A DNA stretch of 64,000 nt from Gammaproteobacteria bacterium. GTDB taxonomy: Bacteria > Pseudomonadota > Gammaproteobacteria > Arenicellales > UBA868. The notes under the pieces were generated by a model. That model saw nothing but the letters and a program-made list of their open reading frames with translations. It did no database searches and was not told the DNA's origin. The stretch lies in the NCBI GenBank assembly GCA_022450155.1, contig JAKUQR010000006.1:88307-152306 (forward strand), read 5' to 3'. The position numbers and the translations under genes are program-made. Positions 9,166 to 18,353 of the stretch are shown here, piece by piece. Each line of letters opens with the position of its first letter. Position 1 is the first letter of the stretch.

Positions 9166-10326
9166 TCACGACTCTGGTACCGATACGACTGATTCAAAGA
9201 TCAAACGAGCAAAATGCTGTTGAACCGGGTCCCAGTAGGGCGATAGCACGCCACCATCAAACCCGTCGGATAAGCGCCCAGCCTGCATGCGCTCCAGGAT
9301 GCTAATGTCTTCATTGTTGAGATCATGCCAATTTTTGATGACCACGTTGCGCGCGTTCGTGTATTGATCACTATTCGCGCCGTCGCCGACAAAATAAAGT
9401 CCGATCGTTTCTTTGCATCGATCAGGTCCTGATGGTGCCGCAACAAAGACGGCGAGCTGGTCCGGAAAGATCTCAAATGCAAAATTAGGGAACAATACAT
9501 ACCAGTCCCCGCGCCTTTTCTTGTCACTCGGAAGGTTCGGAAAGTATGGCAATCCCTCCCCGCGGGCAGGATCCGTTTTCTTGAATTCGTAGCCGCATGA
9601 AAGGATGTGATTTTCGAATGTCGGCGGACTTCGTTCCGCCATAGCGACAAATGAATTAAGCCAGGGATGGCAGGAGAAGACGTGATAAGGCTCGATGAAA
9701 TTTTCGATTGCCAGTTTCCAGTTTGCGCGAATATCGAATTCCAGTTCGGTAGCAAAATGCAAGGCGCTAAGATCGTATCCATCAAGTTTATTGACTATGG
9801 GCTCAATATGAGCGGAAAAATTGCCGGCATTCCCATCTAAGTTAACAAACACCCAGTCGTTCCAGGTTTCACATCGAATCTCGATCAAGTTTGACTGCTG
9901 GCATTGCGCAGGATTAACGTCGTGTTTGCCACCACCGAAAAAATGAGGCCGTGACAACAATTTTCCGCTGAGGCTGTAGCTCCATGAATGGTTGGGACAG
10001 ACGATCGTGCGGCATTTGGATTTCCATTCGTCGACAAGTATCGCACCCCGATGCCGGCAGACGTTGTGAAAGGCTCTGATAGCGGTTTCATCGCTTTTAG
10101 TCAGCAGGATGGGTTGCCCGGCCACCTCCACGGGTAACAGGTCTCCAACATCCTGGAGTTTGTGAGCAAAGGCAGCGAACACCCAGGTCTTTTTAAACAG
10201 TGAGTTCTGCTCCAGCTTGAAAAACGCCGAATCAGTGTAGGCAGCATTAGGCAGGCCAGACCCCTCAGCCGTGGGTTCAGTGATGCGTGTCCATAGATCT
10301 GGATCAAACCAATGATCGTTACCCAC
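9166..10326 (-). CDS. Rieske non-heme iron oxygenase, alpha subunit (EPYHV type)
   Basis: 386 residues. Rieske ligands C90/H92 and C110/H113 (CRH and CPNH). Mononuclear iron site ENFIEPYHVFSCH with H215 and H220; the residue in the bridging position is E208, not the usual Asp. GTG start at 10326 has AGGAG six bases upstream. It resembles the 26.3 kb oxygenase (same EPYHV motif, same QPxL strand) more than the other two. Lies between the DgcA-like gene and GNAT. Likely monooxygenase or demethylase for a methylated amine; substrate unknown. Confidence 0.88.
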   Translation of the reverse strand: MGNDHWFDPDLWTRITEPTAEGSGLPNAAYTDSAFFKLEQNSLFKKTWVFAAFAHKLQDVGDLLPVEVAGQPILLTKSDETAIRAFHNVCRHRGAILVDEWKSKCRTIVCPNHSWSYSLSGKLLSRPHFFGGGKHDVNPAQCQQSNLIEIRCETWNDWVFVNLDGNAGNFSAHIEPIVNKLDGYDLSALHFATELEFDIRANWKLAIENFIEPYHVFSCHPWLNSFVAMAERSPPTFENHILSCGYEFKKTDPARGEGLPYFPNLPSDKKRRGDWYVLFPNFAFEIFPDQLAVFVAAPSGPDRCKETIGLYFVGDGANSDQYTNARNVVIKNWHDLNNEDISILERMQAGRLSDGFDGGVLSPYWDPVQQHFARLIFESVVSVPES

Positions 10327-10416
10327 CTGACACTCCTGTTGTATCGAGAGAATTCATGGGTCCTCCACGATGCTACTCTTACCTGTAAATGCTTCGCGGG
10401 CCCACCCAGTGTTTCT

Positions 10417-12423
10417 TCACTGTAAAGACCAGGCTGCCTGAAATCCATCCAGAACTGCCTCTTCAACGGTTCTGGGGGCGAGTGCGTCACCGACTTTTAT
10501 GAGTGTGGGTTGTTTGTGCGTGCCGGTTGGCTCAAATAACCAGTCATATTGCTTATTTGATTGGGGTGCGTAGCAACTGACGATCGTGTCGACGTTTTCG
10601 CAGATAATCGGTTCGCCGTTGATCATATGCTGGAAAAATACAGAGCGATCCTGCGCTCCGAAAAAACGGGCGAAGTTTATTAATTCAACATTCAGGCTCT
10701 GCAGTTCGCCGATCCATTGGTCTCGAACAATACCCGGAATCGACTCTCCAGGAATACTGGCACCCGACAGCAACCTCACGTGATGCCCTTCCAGCGCCAG
10801 TTTATGAGCAACTCCAAGGCCGGTCCAATCGCATGCCCAGTCTGCAATGACAACGTTCTGTCCAATTTTCTTGTGGCGCTGGATGACAGACCAAGCATGA
10901 ACGAGTTCTACATCGTTTACTTCAACTTCTGGCAGCCGGGTCACTGCGCCTGTTGCGACAATTATTGCATCGGGCTCGAATTTGTTGACCGTCTCACTGG
11001 ATACGGTTGAATTTAAGCAGACATCAACGCTGTTCCGCTCCAACTCATGTACAAGGTTAGTAGTGACACCGCCAAATTCGGCCCGACCGGGCAGTAATTC
11101 TGCAAGATTTACCTGGCCGCCGAGCCTTGCCTGCTGCTCAAAAAGTAAAACCCGGTGCCCGTGTTCTGCTGCAGTCACGGCGGCTTTCATCCCTCCTGGT
11201 CCGCCACCGATAACCATAACCGTCTTCGTTGATTGCGATTCTTGAGTATTCTGGAAGAGTTGCTCTCTACCGGTTCGCGGATTCTGGATGCAGGAAATCG
11301 CGTGGTGTGTTAGACGATGCCCCACACAGGCTTGATTGCATCCGATGCAGGCGCGAATATGATCGCTTTTGTTCTGGGCAACCTTATTTACAAACTCGGG
11401 ATCGGCAATCAGTGCCCGCGCCATGCCAATCATGTCGGCCTTACGCTCAGACAAGATCTCTGAAGCCGTCTGAGGTTGGTTGATTCTTCCTGCAACCAGG
11501 ACTGGTTTCGAGATTGCATTTTTCAGTCGTGCAGCATCGTCTGCAACATAAGCATGGGGGATAGCCATGGGTGGAAAGACATGAATCCAGCCGGCGGGAG
11601 AAGACGACGAACCAGAGATCACACTGAAGTAATCGAGGACATCGTCCTCTTCCAGGGCGCTGCAGATTTTGATGACCTCATCGGCATCCAGGCCGGTATC
11701 AGTCTTCTCGTCCAGGGTGATGCGAATTCCCAAAGTTTTCCCCTGACCAATTGCCTTTCTTGTCTGTGTAACCGTTTCGCGCAAGAATCTCAGTCGGTTT
11801 TCGAAGCTGCCGCCAAACTCATCTTCGCGTCGGTTCGTTGCCGGGTTTAGAAACTGAGCAATCAGATAACCCATACTCGCTAGAATTTCGACGCCATCTA
11901 AATCTGCTTCCACCAAACGCACAGCTGCCTTGGCGTAGCTGTCAATGACCTCCCAGACCATTTCATTGGGCATAGGCCTGGGCACCACGCGATAACGTTC
12001 ATCGGGAATATCGGACGGTGAGTAGACTAATGGTTTTGATCCGTCATGACTGGATCGGACGGCACGCCCCGCATGGTACAGCTGCCCGAATACCGCTGTG
12101 CCATGCTCTCTGCAAGCTCTGGATAGCTTTTTGAGTCCAGGAATTATGCTGTCACGACCCGCATTCAAGTAAGCCGACTCGAACTCGAAGCTTGGGTGAA
12201 AAGCCATGCCCTCGAGAATGATCAGGCCCACGCCGCCTTTTGCGCGGGCCTCGTGATATGCGATCAGGTTATTCGTAACGACCCCTTCGGAACCCAACGT
12301 CGTGCCGTGTGGAGGATTGAAAATCCTATTGGCAACTCGTGTTGGTCCCAACGCAATGGGTTGGAGCAGGTTTCCGTACACCGTCTCCGTTGGTTTAGTA
12401 CTGTTGCTATCAGGTTGATTCAT
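10417..12423 (-). CDS. FMN/FAD/4Fe-4S oxidoreductase of the Old Yellow Enzyme family, DgcA/N-demethylase-like
   Basis: About 668 residues: an N-terminal OYE TIM barrel (NRIFNPPH near residue 35, FGQLYHAGRA, the NRR..EFGGS segment), a 4Fe-4S cluster motif CIGCNQAC...C near residue 365, then FAD/NAD domains starting with MVIGGGPGGMKAA. This architecture is shared by trimethylamine dehydrogenase, dienoyl-CoA reductase, dimethylglycine demethylase DgcA and stachydrine N-demethylases. ATG at 12423 is used; an in-frame TTG lies 7 codons upstream. First gene of the minus-strand operon. With Rieske oxygenases and a DMGDH-like protein, N-demethylation is the best reading. Confidence 0.85.
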   Translation of the reverse strand: MNQPDSNSTKPTETVYGNLLQPIALGPTRVANRIFNPPHGTTLGSEGVVTNNLIAYHEARAKGGVGLIILEGMAFHPSFEFESAYLNAGRDSIIPGLKKLSRACREHGTAVFGQLYHAGRAVRSSHDGSKPLVYSPSDIPDERYRVVPRPMPNEMVWEVIDSYAKAAVRLVEADLDGVEILASMGYLIAQFLNPATNRREDEFGGSFENRLRFLRETVTQTRKAIGQGKTLGIRITLDEKTDTGLDADEVIKICSALEEDDVLDYFSVISGSSSSPAGWIHVFPPMAIPHAYVADDAARLKNAISKPVLVAGRINQPQTASEILSERKADMIGMARALIADPEFVNKVAQNKSDHIRACIGCNQACVGHRLTHHAISCIQNPRTGREQLFQNTQESQSTKTVMVIGGGPGGMKAAVTAAEHGHRVLLFEQQARLGGQVNLAELLPGRAEFGGVTTNLVHELERNSVDVCLNSTVSSETVNKFEPDAIIVATGAVTRLPEVEVNDVELVHAWSVIQRHKKIGQNVVIADWACDWTGLGVAHKLALEGHHVRLLSGASIPGESIPGIVRDQWIGELQSLNVELINFARFFGAQDRSVFFQHMINGEPIICENVDTIVSCYAPQSNKQYDWLFEPTGTHKQPTLIKVGDALAPRTVEEAVLDGFQAAWSLQ

Positions 12424-12781
12424 TTCTGTGAGTTTACTTCCCAAAAGCAGGTCTGAAGATAGGCAGCAGGATAGTATAATTACAATACTACCGGACGGCG
12501 CGATGAGTTGACGTAGTCGAATCTGTGCAGCTCGAGATTGATCAGGGGATCACCGTTATCGGGAGTTCAGACCGTCCCGCGTCGCCGCTGTTTGTACAAG
12601 ACCGCCCTCGTTTTGTGGTGCCAGTCGCTAGGCCACTGTTTGTTATGTTGAAAGCGGTGTTGCATGCGTTATTGGAGACTTTAATGGCTTCTGTTATCGC
12701 TGATGCCCATGAATGACTGGCTGCCAAATTCAAATGTATCCATGAGCAGGGTATTTTCTTGAACAGCGAAACCAGTTTGTC
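12424..12781. other. Divergent intergenic region of the catabolic island
   Basis: 358 bases separate the two divergent operons. They contain an inverted repeat with an embedded TATAAT (listed separately) and a 63-codon open frame at 12525-12716 (+, GTG start) that I could not relate to any family and that has no clear ribosome binding site. No regulator gene lies here, although such a gap between divergent catabolic operons is where one would expect operators. Confidence 0.5.
12472..12490. promoter_or_regulatory. Inverted repeat with embedded -10 box, candidate operator/promoter
   Basis: TAGTAT and ATACTA arms flank a 7-base spacer. On the plus strand a perfect TATAAT lies at 12475-12480, and TCTGAA 17 bases upstream (12452-12457) could act as a weak -35. 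On the minus strand the same arm reads TATACT. The position between two divergent operons fits a shared promoter/operator; no regulator is known. Confidence 0.4.
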
Positions 12782-13891
12782 ATGACATCAGACGACAAGG
12801 CGTCTAGTTCCGAAGTGATACGCACTTTGGAGCCAAACTACTACACCAGTGAAGCGCACTTCCAAAACGAGCGGTCGGGCCTGTTTATGCGGACCTGGCA
12901 GTACGCAGGTCATGTTTCTCAAATACAGAAACCGGGTGATTACTTCACTTATGAGATCGCCAGGCAGGGCTTGTTCTGTATCCAGGATGCTCAGGGCGAA
13001 CTACGTACATTCTATAATGTTTGCCAGCACCGGGCTCACGAACTCGTGCACGGTGCAGGCAATTGTCGCAAGGTAATCGTCTGCCCGTACCATGGGTGGA
13101 CCTACCAGCTGGACGGTCAGTTGCTCAAAGGCCCGAACACCGAAGTCGTACCAGGGTTCTCGAATGAAAAGATCTGCCTGTCGAAGGTTCGTACAGAAGT
13201 CCTCTGCGGTTTCATTTTTGTTAACCTGGATGACAACGCTGCACCCATGGCAACGTGGTATCCGAACCTAGAGCAGGAGTTACGGGCATACGTGCCGGAT
13301 ATCGATACGCTGAAGCCCCTGGAGTGGATTCAGGTACCCGAAAAATGTAACTGGAAGGTGTCAGTTGAAAACTATTCAGAGTGCTATCACTGCCGGATCA
13401 ATCACAAGACGTTTGCTACCGGTGTCATAAAGCCCGAAACCTACGACATTCAACCCCAGGGATACTGCCTGCGCCATACCACCGAGTGTCAGAATCTTGA
13501 CCAGATGAGTTACCCCATAAACCTGGATGCCAATGGGCATGCCGGTGACTATTCATCGTGGTTTCTCTGGCCCACATTTTCGTTTCAAGTCTATCCGGGT
13601 AATGTGCTCAATACCTATCACTGGCAGCCCACAGATGTTGAAGAGGTCAGGCTGACCCGAGGCTGGTTTACGGTCGGTGGCGAAGAATCAAGAATCATCC
13701 GTGAACTGGCAGTACAGGACCGCGCGACCACCGTCGAAGAGGATATCCACCTGGTTGAGTCGCAACAGAGGGGATTCAAGAATCGCGGTTACCGGCCTGG
13801 ACCTTTGGTCATCGATCCGGCAGGTGGCGTGAATTCAGAGCATTCGATCAAGGTACTGCAGCAGTGGATGCGCGAAGGGTGTGAGTTGTAA
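12782..13891 (+). CDS. Rieske non-heme iron oxygenase, alpha subunit (ECYHC type, Glu bridge)
   Basis: 369 residues. Rieske ligands C81/H83 and C101/H104. Catalytic segment ENYSECYHCRINH with E200, H203, H208, and E196 where most Rieske oxygenases have a bridging Asp. From memory, carnitine oxygenase CntA also has Glu there, and proline-betaine pathways pair such an oxygenase with an enolase-superfamily epimerase, which is exactly the next gene. First gene of the plus-strand operon. Likely demethylates or hydroxylates a betaine. Paired reductase not seen. Confidence 0.9.
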   Translation: MTSDDKASSSEVIRTLEPNYYTSEAHFQNERSGLFMRTWQYAGHVSQIQKPGDYFTYEIARQGLFCIQDAQGELRTFYNVCQHRAHELVHGAGNCRKVIVCPYHGWTYQLDGQLLKGPNTEVVPGFSNEKICLSKVRTEVLCGFIFVNLDDNAAPMATWYPNLEQELRAYVPDIDTLKPLEWIQVPEKCNWKVSVENYSECYHCRINHKTFATGVIKPETYDIQPQGYCLRHTTECQNLDQMSYPINLDANGHAGDYSSWFLWPTFSFQVYPGNVLNTYHWQPTDVEEVRLTRGWFTVGGEESRIIRELAVQDRATTVEEDIHLVESQQRGFKNRGYRPGPLVIDPAGGVNSEHSIKVLQQWMREGCEL

Positions 13892-13897
13892 ACAGCG

Positions 13898-15010
13898 ATG
13901 AAGATTAAGAAGATTTCCGTCTATCAAAAGGATCTGCCACTTTCCGAGCCCTATTGGTTGTCCGGTGGACGGCTGAAATTCGAAGTGCTGGATGCCACCT
14001 TCGTGAAAATAGAAACCGATAGCGGCCATATCGGCTGGGGTGAAGGCACGCCTTGGGGACATACCTATGTACCTGCCCATGGCCCCGGCATCCGGGCTGG
14101 CATCGAAACCATTGCTTCTGTTCTGATAGGCATGGATTCACGACAGAATGAGCGGATTGAATATGTGATGGACAAAGAACTCCCCGGTCATCCTTATGTG
14201 AAATCTCCAATCGACATGGCCTGTTTGGATATTGCTGGCCAAGCTGCTGGCCTGTCGTTGCCGGACCTGCTGGGTGGGCGCTATGAAACCGGTACGCGCA
14301 TCATGTCATCCGTGTCTTCAGGTCAGCCTGAATACATGATAGAGATCATCGAGAAATACCGGAAGATGGGCTATCGTGGCCATTCGGTAAAGGTGGGCGG
14401 CAGCGATATCGAGCTCGATATTCGGCGGATCCGGCATATCGAACAAAACCGGCTTGAGGGAGAGCGCATTCTCTATGATGTTAACCGGGCTTGGACACGC
14501 CGGGAAGCCGCTATCGTGATGAATGCAGTTGCTGATCTGGGAGTGACGTTTGAGCAACCTTGCGAGACGACGGACGATATCAAGGCCGTGCGTGCGGTGA
14601 CCACTTCTCCGATTTCGGTAGACGAATCGTTGGTCAGTCTGAACGATATGGTTAGGATCGCCCACGAAGGCATTGCAGATGTTGCTGGAATCAAGATCAA
14701 TCGGGTCGGTGGGCTGACCAAGGCCAAGCGGATTCGCGATGTGGCCATCGCTCACGGTATCCAGATTTATGTCATGGCCACTGGAGGCTCCGTATTGGCC
14801 GATGCCGAAGCCGCATCCTTGGCACAAACTATTCCGGATGAGTTCCGGCTGGGCTGCTGGGCTTGTCAGGACATGCTGACGGTCGACGTGGCCCCAGGCA
14901 GGGGACCGCGTAGCCAATACGGCGAACTTAGGATTCCAGATCTGCCAGGCTTAGGATTTTCTCCAGACGAGTCTTTGCTGGGAAAACCAGTTGCGGTGTA
15001 TGCAGCATAG
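13898..15010 (+). CDS. Mandelate racemase/muconate lactonizing enzyme family protein, betaine 2-epimerase (HpbD)-like
   Basis: 370-residue enolase-superfamily enzyme. Visible active-site elements: K165 in SVKVGG, metal ligands D194 (with N196), E219 and D242, and general base K266 in IKINRVGG. The K/K arrangement supports 1,1-proton transfer (epimerisation or racemisation). The overall pattern resembles hydroxyproline-betaine/proline-betaine 2-epimerases, which convert betaine stereoisomers before demethylation. Starts 7 bases after the Rieske gene. Other MR-family reactions such as dehydration or cycloisomerisation cannot be excluded. Confidence 0.75.
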   Translation: MKIKKISVYQKDLPLSEPYWLSGGRLKFEVLDATFVKIETDSGHIGWGEGTPWGHTYVPAHGPGIRAGIETIASVLIGMDSRQNERIEYVMDKELPGHPYVKSPIDMACLDIAGQAAGLSLPDLLGGRYETGTRIMSSVSSGQPEYMIEIIEKYRKMGYRGHSVKVGGSDIELDIRRIRHIEQNRLEGERILYDVNRAWTRREAAIVMNAVADLGVTFEQPCETTDDIKAVRAVTTSPISVDESLVSLNDMVRIAHEGIADVAGIKINRVGGLTKAKRIRDVAIAHGIQIYVMATGGSVLADAEAASLAQTIPDEFRLGCWACQDMLTVDVAPGRGPRSQYGELRIPDLPGLGFSPDESLLGKPVAVYAA

Positions 15011-15040
15011 GACTCGGGCTGTTAACCGAGGCGATGCAAG

Positions 15041-16147
15041 ATGACAACTGAAATCCCAAAGACCATGCAGGCGGTTGTACTGACAGGCCACGGTGGCCTG
15101 GATAAGCTGGTGTTTCATGATGATTGGCCCACGCCGGTTCCGGAAACCGACGACGTAATGATCCGCGTGGGTGCTTGCGGGCTTAACAACACTGATGTGA
15201 ACACCCGCAGTGCCTGGTACTCCAAAGGGAACACGGAAGCGACCACCGGAGATGCTCTGACGGGTGCCGATGGGGAGGATGGCACCTGGGGCGGTACCTC
15301 AGTCAGTTTTCCACGAATTCAAGGGGCTGATGTTGCCGGTATCGTGGTGGCGGTGGGGCAGCAGGCTGATGCCGCACTCGTCGGACAGCGCGTGCTGGTC
15401 GACGGCTGGCTCCGCGACTGGAATGACCCTATGAATCTCGACAAAACCGGGTACTTCGGTAGTGAGTGTGACGGCGGCTATGCCGAATATACCAAGGTCA
15501 GTCAGCGTCAGGTCCATCCAATCGATTGCGTATTGTCTGATGCGGAGCTGGCGACGTTCGCCTGTAGCTATGTCACGGCAGAAAATATGCTGAATCATGC
15601 CCAAGTCGCGGCTGGCGATACCGTGTTGGTGACCGGTGCGTCGGGTGGTGTTGGGTCTGCTCTTGTCCAACTAGCAAACCGGCGCGATGCGGTTGTGGTA
15701 GCGCTATGTGGTGCTGATAAAGCACAGGCGGTGAGTGCCATTAGCCCTGCTGCGGTTCTCGAGCGTAACGCGGAAGACATCCGATCACGACTTAAGGCGG
15801 CCATCGGCCGCGATACGGTCGACGTGGTGGCAGATGTGGTTGGAGGTGTCCTGTGGCCACAGCTGATCGATGCCATTGCACGTGGTGGCCGTTATACCTG
15901 TGCTGGAGCCATTGCCGGGCCGGTCGTAGAATTCGACCTGCGGACGTTCTATCTACGAGATCTCACCTTTACCGGTGCCACGGTGGCACCGCCCGGCGTC
16001 TTCGAGGATCTGGTACGCTATATTGAGCAGCGTGAAATCAGGCCCTTGCTCGCGGCAACATTCCCTTTGTCGCAGTTTCATGCCGCCCAACAGGCGTTTA
16101 TCGACAAGCAGCACGTTGGAAACATCGTGGTGTGCCCAGGCACTTAA
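15041..16147 (+). CDS. MDR-superfamily alcohol dehydrogenase / quinone oxidoreductase-like protein
   Basis: 368 residues: an N-terminal GroES-like domain (MQAVVLTGHGGLDKL, then RVGACGLNNTDVNTR) and a nucleotide-binding domain with GASGGVGSALVQLA near residue 200. The Cys-rich structural zinc lobe is absent, as in quinone-oxidoreductase-like members; a 30-residue insert around residue 60-75 is typical of a subgroup annotated simply as alcohol dehydrogenase family. Third gene of the plus-strand operon. AcuI-like acryloyl-CoA reductase is possible but not supported over other MDR activities. Confidence 0.8.
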   Translation: MTTEIPKTMQAVVLTGHGGLDKLVFHDDWPTPVPETDDVMIRVGACGLNNTDVNTRSAWYSKGNTEATTGDALTGADGEDGTWGGTSVSFPRIQGADVAGIVVAVGQQADAALVGQRVLVDGWLRDWNDPMNLDKTGYFGSECDGGYAEYTKVSQRQVHPIDCVLSDAELATFACSYVTAENMLNHAQVAAGDTVLVTGASGGVGSALVQLANRRDAVVVALCGADKAQAVSAISPAAVLERNAEDIRSRLKAAIGRDTVDVVADVVGGVLWPQLIDAIARGGRYTCAGAIAGPVVEFDLRTFYLRDLTFTGATVAPPGVFEDLVRYIEQREIRPLLAATFPLSQFHAAQQAFIDKQHVGNIVVCPGT

Positions 16148-16172
16148 TGCGTAATCAGCGGATCCACAGGCT

Positions 16173-17222
16173 ATGAATGAAACTGCCGGCCAGGAATTAG
16201 CGCACAGCAAAATCCAAAAGGTGCGCGATGTGTCGGCCGCACTGCTGAGTGGGGCGTTTGATCCGCTTGCTGATGACCGGTCTGCCGCATCTGAAGATGA
16301 CATGCCCACATCAGATCAGTTTGCGGTTCATCTGATCTGGAGCGGCCGTGATGCCATGCTGCCCGAACGACTTTATCTGATCCGTCTGGCGGGCATCGAA
16401 ACGACCGTCCAGATCACAGATCTCTCGTATCGTGTTGAGCCGGATACGCTGGAGCAACTCGCAGCTAAAACACTGGGCCAGGGAGAGATCGCCTACTGCA
16501 AGATCGCGTTGGACCGGGCGGTACCGTTCGCCGATCATGACAGTGACGACTGGGTCGGTGCGTTTGCCCTGGTCGATAAAGATCAGAACATGACGGTGGG
16601 TGCCGGTGTGATCGACTTTGCGTTACGCCGGGCCACCAATGTGATGTGGTTCGACATGGAGGTCGATAAGGCAGCGCGTGCACGAGCTGGCCAGCAGACG
16701 CCGTGTGTACTGTGGTTTACCGGTTTATCGGGCGCCGGTAAGTCGACCGTTGCTGACCGGGTGGAACAGAAACTGCACGCGATGGGTAAACGCACTTATC
16801 TGCTCGATGGGGACAATGTCCGGCATGGGCTCAGTCGTGATCTTGGATTTACTGATCAGGACCGCGTTGAGAATATCCGGCGCGTTGCGGAAGTCGCCAA
16901 GCTGATGGTCGATGCGGGTTTGATCGTTATGGCGTCGTTTATTTCACCGTTTCGCTCTGAACGGGCGATGGCCCGCTCGCTCATGAGTGAAGGCGAGTTC
17001 GTGGAGATTTTTGTGGATGCTTCGCTTGCGGTTTGTGAAGCCCGTGATCCGAAATCACTGTACAAAAAAGCAAGAGCTGGGCAGTTGAAAAACTTCACCG
17101 GTATCGACTCGGCCTATGAACCGCCACAAAACGCTGAGATCGTCCTCAACGCCGAAGATACAGACCCGGATACGCTCGTACAACAGATCATCTCCTATCT
17201 TCAAGCGCGCAACTATTTATAA
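16173..17222 (+). CDS. cysC: APS kinase CysC fused to CysN domain III (GTPase domain absent)
   Basis: 349 residues. The C-terminal half is a complete APS kinase: P-loop GLSGAGKST at 184-192, [18 protein letters not shown] and [13 protein letters not shown]. It makes PAPS from APS. Residues about 45-155 match the last beta-barrel domain of sulfate adenylyltransferase subunit CysN, including [13 protein letters not shown] and [12 protein letters not shown] that joins CysN to CysC in bifunctional CysNC. The CysN GTPase and domain II are missing, and only 25 bases separate the start from the upstream stop, so nothing is hidden there. No cysD in the window. Followed by a sulfotransferase-like remnant. 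Confidence 0.85.
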   Translation: MNETAGQELAHSKIQKVRDVSAALLSGAFDPLADDRSAASEDDMPTSDQFAVHLIWSGRDAMLPERLYLIRLAGIETTVQITDLSYRVEPDTLEQLAAKTLGQGEIAYCKIALDRAVPFADHDSDDWVGAFALVDKDQNMTVGAGVIDFALRRATNVMWFDMEVDKAARARAGQQTPCVLWFTGLSGAGKSTVADRVEQKLHAMGKRTYLLDGDNVRHGLSRDLGFTDQDRVENIRRVAEVAKLMVDAGLIVMASFISPFRSERAMARSLMSEGEFVEIFVDASLAVCEARDPKSLYKKARAGQLKNFTGIDSAYEPPQNAEIVLNAEDTDPDTLVQQIISYLQARNYL

Positions 17223-17250
17223 GAAGTGGCTGCCATTGGAGCACACGTAA

Positions 17251-17520
17251 GCGTCTACCAAAAAACCGACCCACTGGGCGGATTGGAAAAACAAGCTTTT
17301 CCCGTATCAGGTCGGTTTCACCTGTCCGCCGCGGGACTTCTATGACGGAGGGTCCTGGCACGAGAAATTGAAAGGCTCCACGGGACTAAAACCGCAGAAG
17401 CCAGGTTACACGGACATTTCCAGTGTGCCGGACCCCGCCAAACAGCTGTACGAAAAAGTGCGGCCACATTACGAACATCTTTATGAGTACCGTTTGAAAG
17501 ACCCTTTAAGGTTCAGTTGA
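17251..17520 (+). pseudogene. C-terminal remnant, sulfotransferase-like
   Basis: An open frame of about 89 codons after a TAA at 17248 has no ATG and ends at TGA 17518-17520. The reading includes LFPYQVGFTCPPRDFYDG and ends VRPHYEHLYEYRL then LKDPLRFS. The last part resembles the C-terminal helix of PAPS-dependent sulfotransferases. Its position directly after an APS kinase would suit that, but the family assignment is weak. Start and most of the gene are missing. Confidence 0.45.
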
Positions 17521-17542
17521 TACGGGTGGCAGCACTCTGCCC

Positions 17543-18283
17543 TTATTCGACCAGATAGGCGAGTAGCTGTTCTCGGTGTCCTGGGGTCAGTCCTAGAACA
17601 TCGTGCAGAAGGCGCTCAGTAGAGCCATAGTGCTCGGATATCGCGGTAAATGCGGCGTCTAGGTACTGTGAGTCGGCTGTAAACACAGCATTCCTGACGT
17701 CATCATCTTCTTCGGTGAGCACATCTGTCGGCATTTCCCAGTAGGTGTTCGAGAGCAGGTAGTCATCGAATATCGCGTCGCGGGAGGCACCGAGCGCGGT
17801 CAGCAGCAAGGCCGCCGCCAGACCTGTGCGGTCTTTGCCGGCCACACACAAAAAGACGAGAGGATAGTTGCCGAGATCCAAAAGACTGTTGAAGAAGAGC
17901 TTATAGGCATCGGCGTGGTCCAACACCAACGATCGGTAGATATCCGCGAGAATCTTGCGTGCACTCGTGCCAGTGAGTTTTTCACCGGAAAGCGCTGAGC
18001 GAATCAGCACGCTGACGCTGATGGGGGTCGTGATGGTATTCGCCCTCGCGCTGAACGGAAGATCGATAGGTACCTTCTGTTTCTGTTTGTCATCTCGGAA
18101 ATCACACAGGGTACGGATGCCCAGCGTCTGGAATTGGCGCAGGGTGTCGTTATCCGTCGCAGAGATCTCGCTAGAGCGGTACAGTGTGTGCCAGCGCAGT
18201 GATCCGCCCTGCACCGCATAGCCGCCCAGGTCCCGCAGGTTGCTGATGCCTGGGACGGGTCTTCGAAGCCGTGGTAGTGTCAT
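17543..18283 (-). CDS. Tyrosine-protein phosphatase (Y_phosphatase3 family)
   Basis: 246 residues with N-terminal GISNLRDLGGYAV and LYRSSEIS, and a CX5R phosphatase loop CVAGKDRTG near residue 142. These are the hallmarks of the bacterial MptpB-like tyrosine/dual-specificity phosphatases. Ends close to the convergent remnant. Probably a cytoplasmic phosphatase on protein or phosphoinositide-like substrates; no functional link with neighbours is visible. Confidence 0.88.
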   Translation of the reverse strand: MTLPRLRRPVPGISNLRDLGGYAVQGGSLRWHTLYRSSEISATDNDTLRQFQTLGIRTLCDFRDDKQKQKVPIDLPFSARANTITTPISVSVLIRSALSGEKLTGTSARKILADIYRSLVLDHADAYKLFFNSLLDLGNYPLVFLCVAGKDRTGLAAALLLTALGASRDAIFDDYLLSNTYWEMPTDVLTEEDDDVRNAVFTADSQYLDAAFTAISEHYGSTERLLHDVLGLTPGHREQLLAYLVE

Positions 18284-18353
18284 CGCGCCACGAGTAACGG
18301 CGGGAACACAGGCATTAAAGTGTTGCAGACGATCCGATTAATGTGTCTATCAA

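Noticed and set aside
12525..12716. 63-codon open frame between divergent operons (and a similar one on the minus strand)
   Set aside because: No recognised family, no ribosome binding site, and both strands are open over the same bases, as expected by chance.
15041..16147. AcuI acryloyl-CoA reductase
   Set aside because: It is an MDR protein, but longer than AcuI as I recall it, with a 30-residue insert; nothing specific supports acrylate use.
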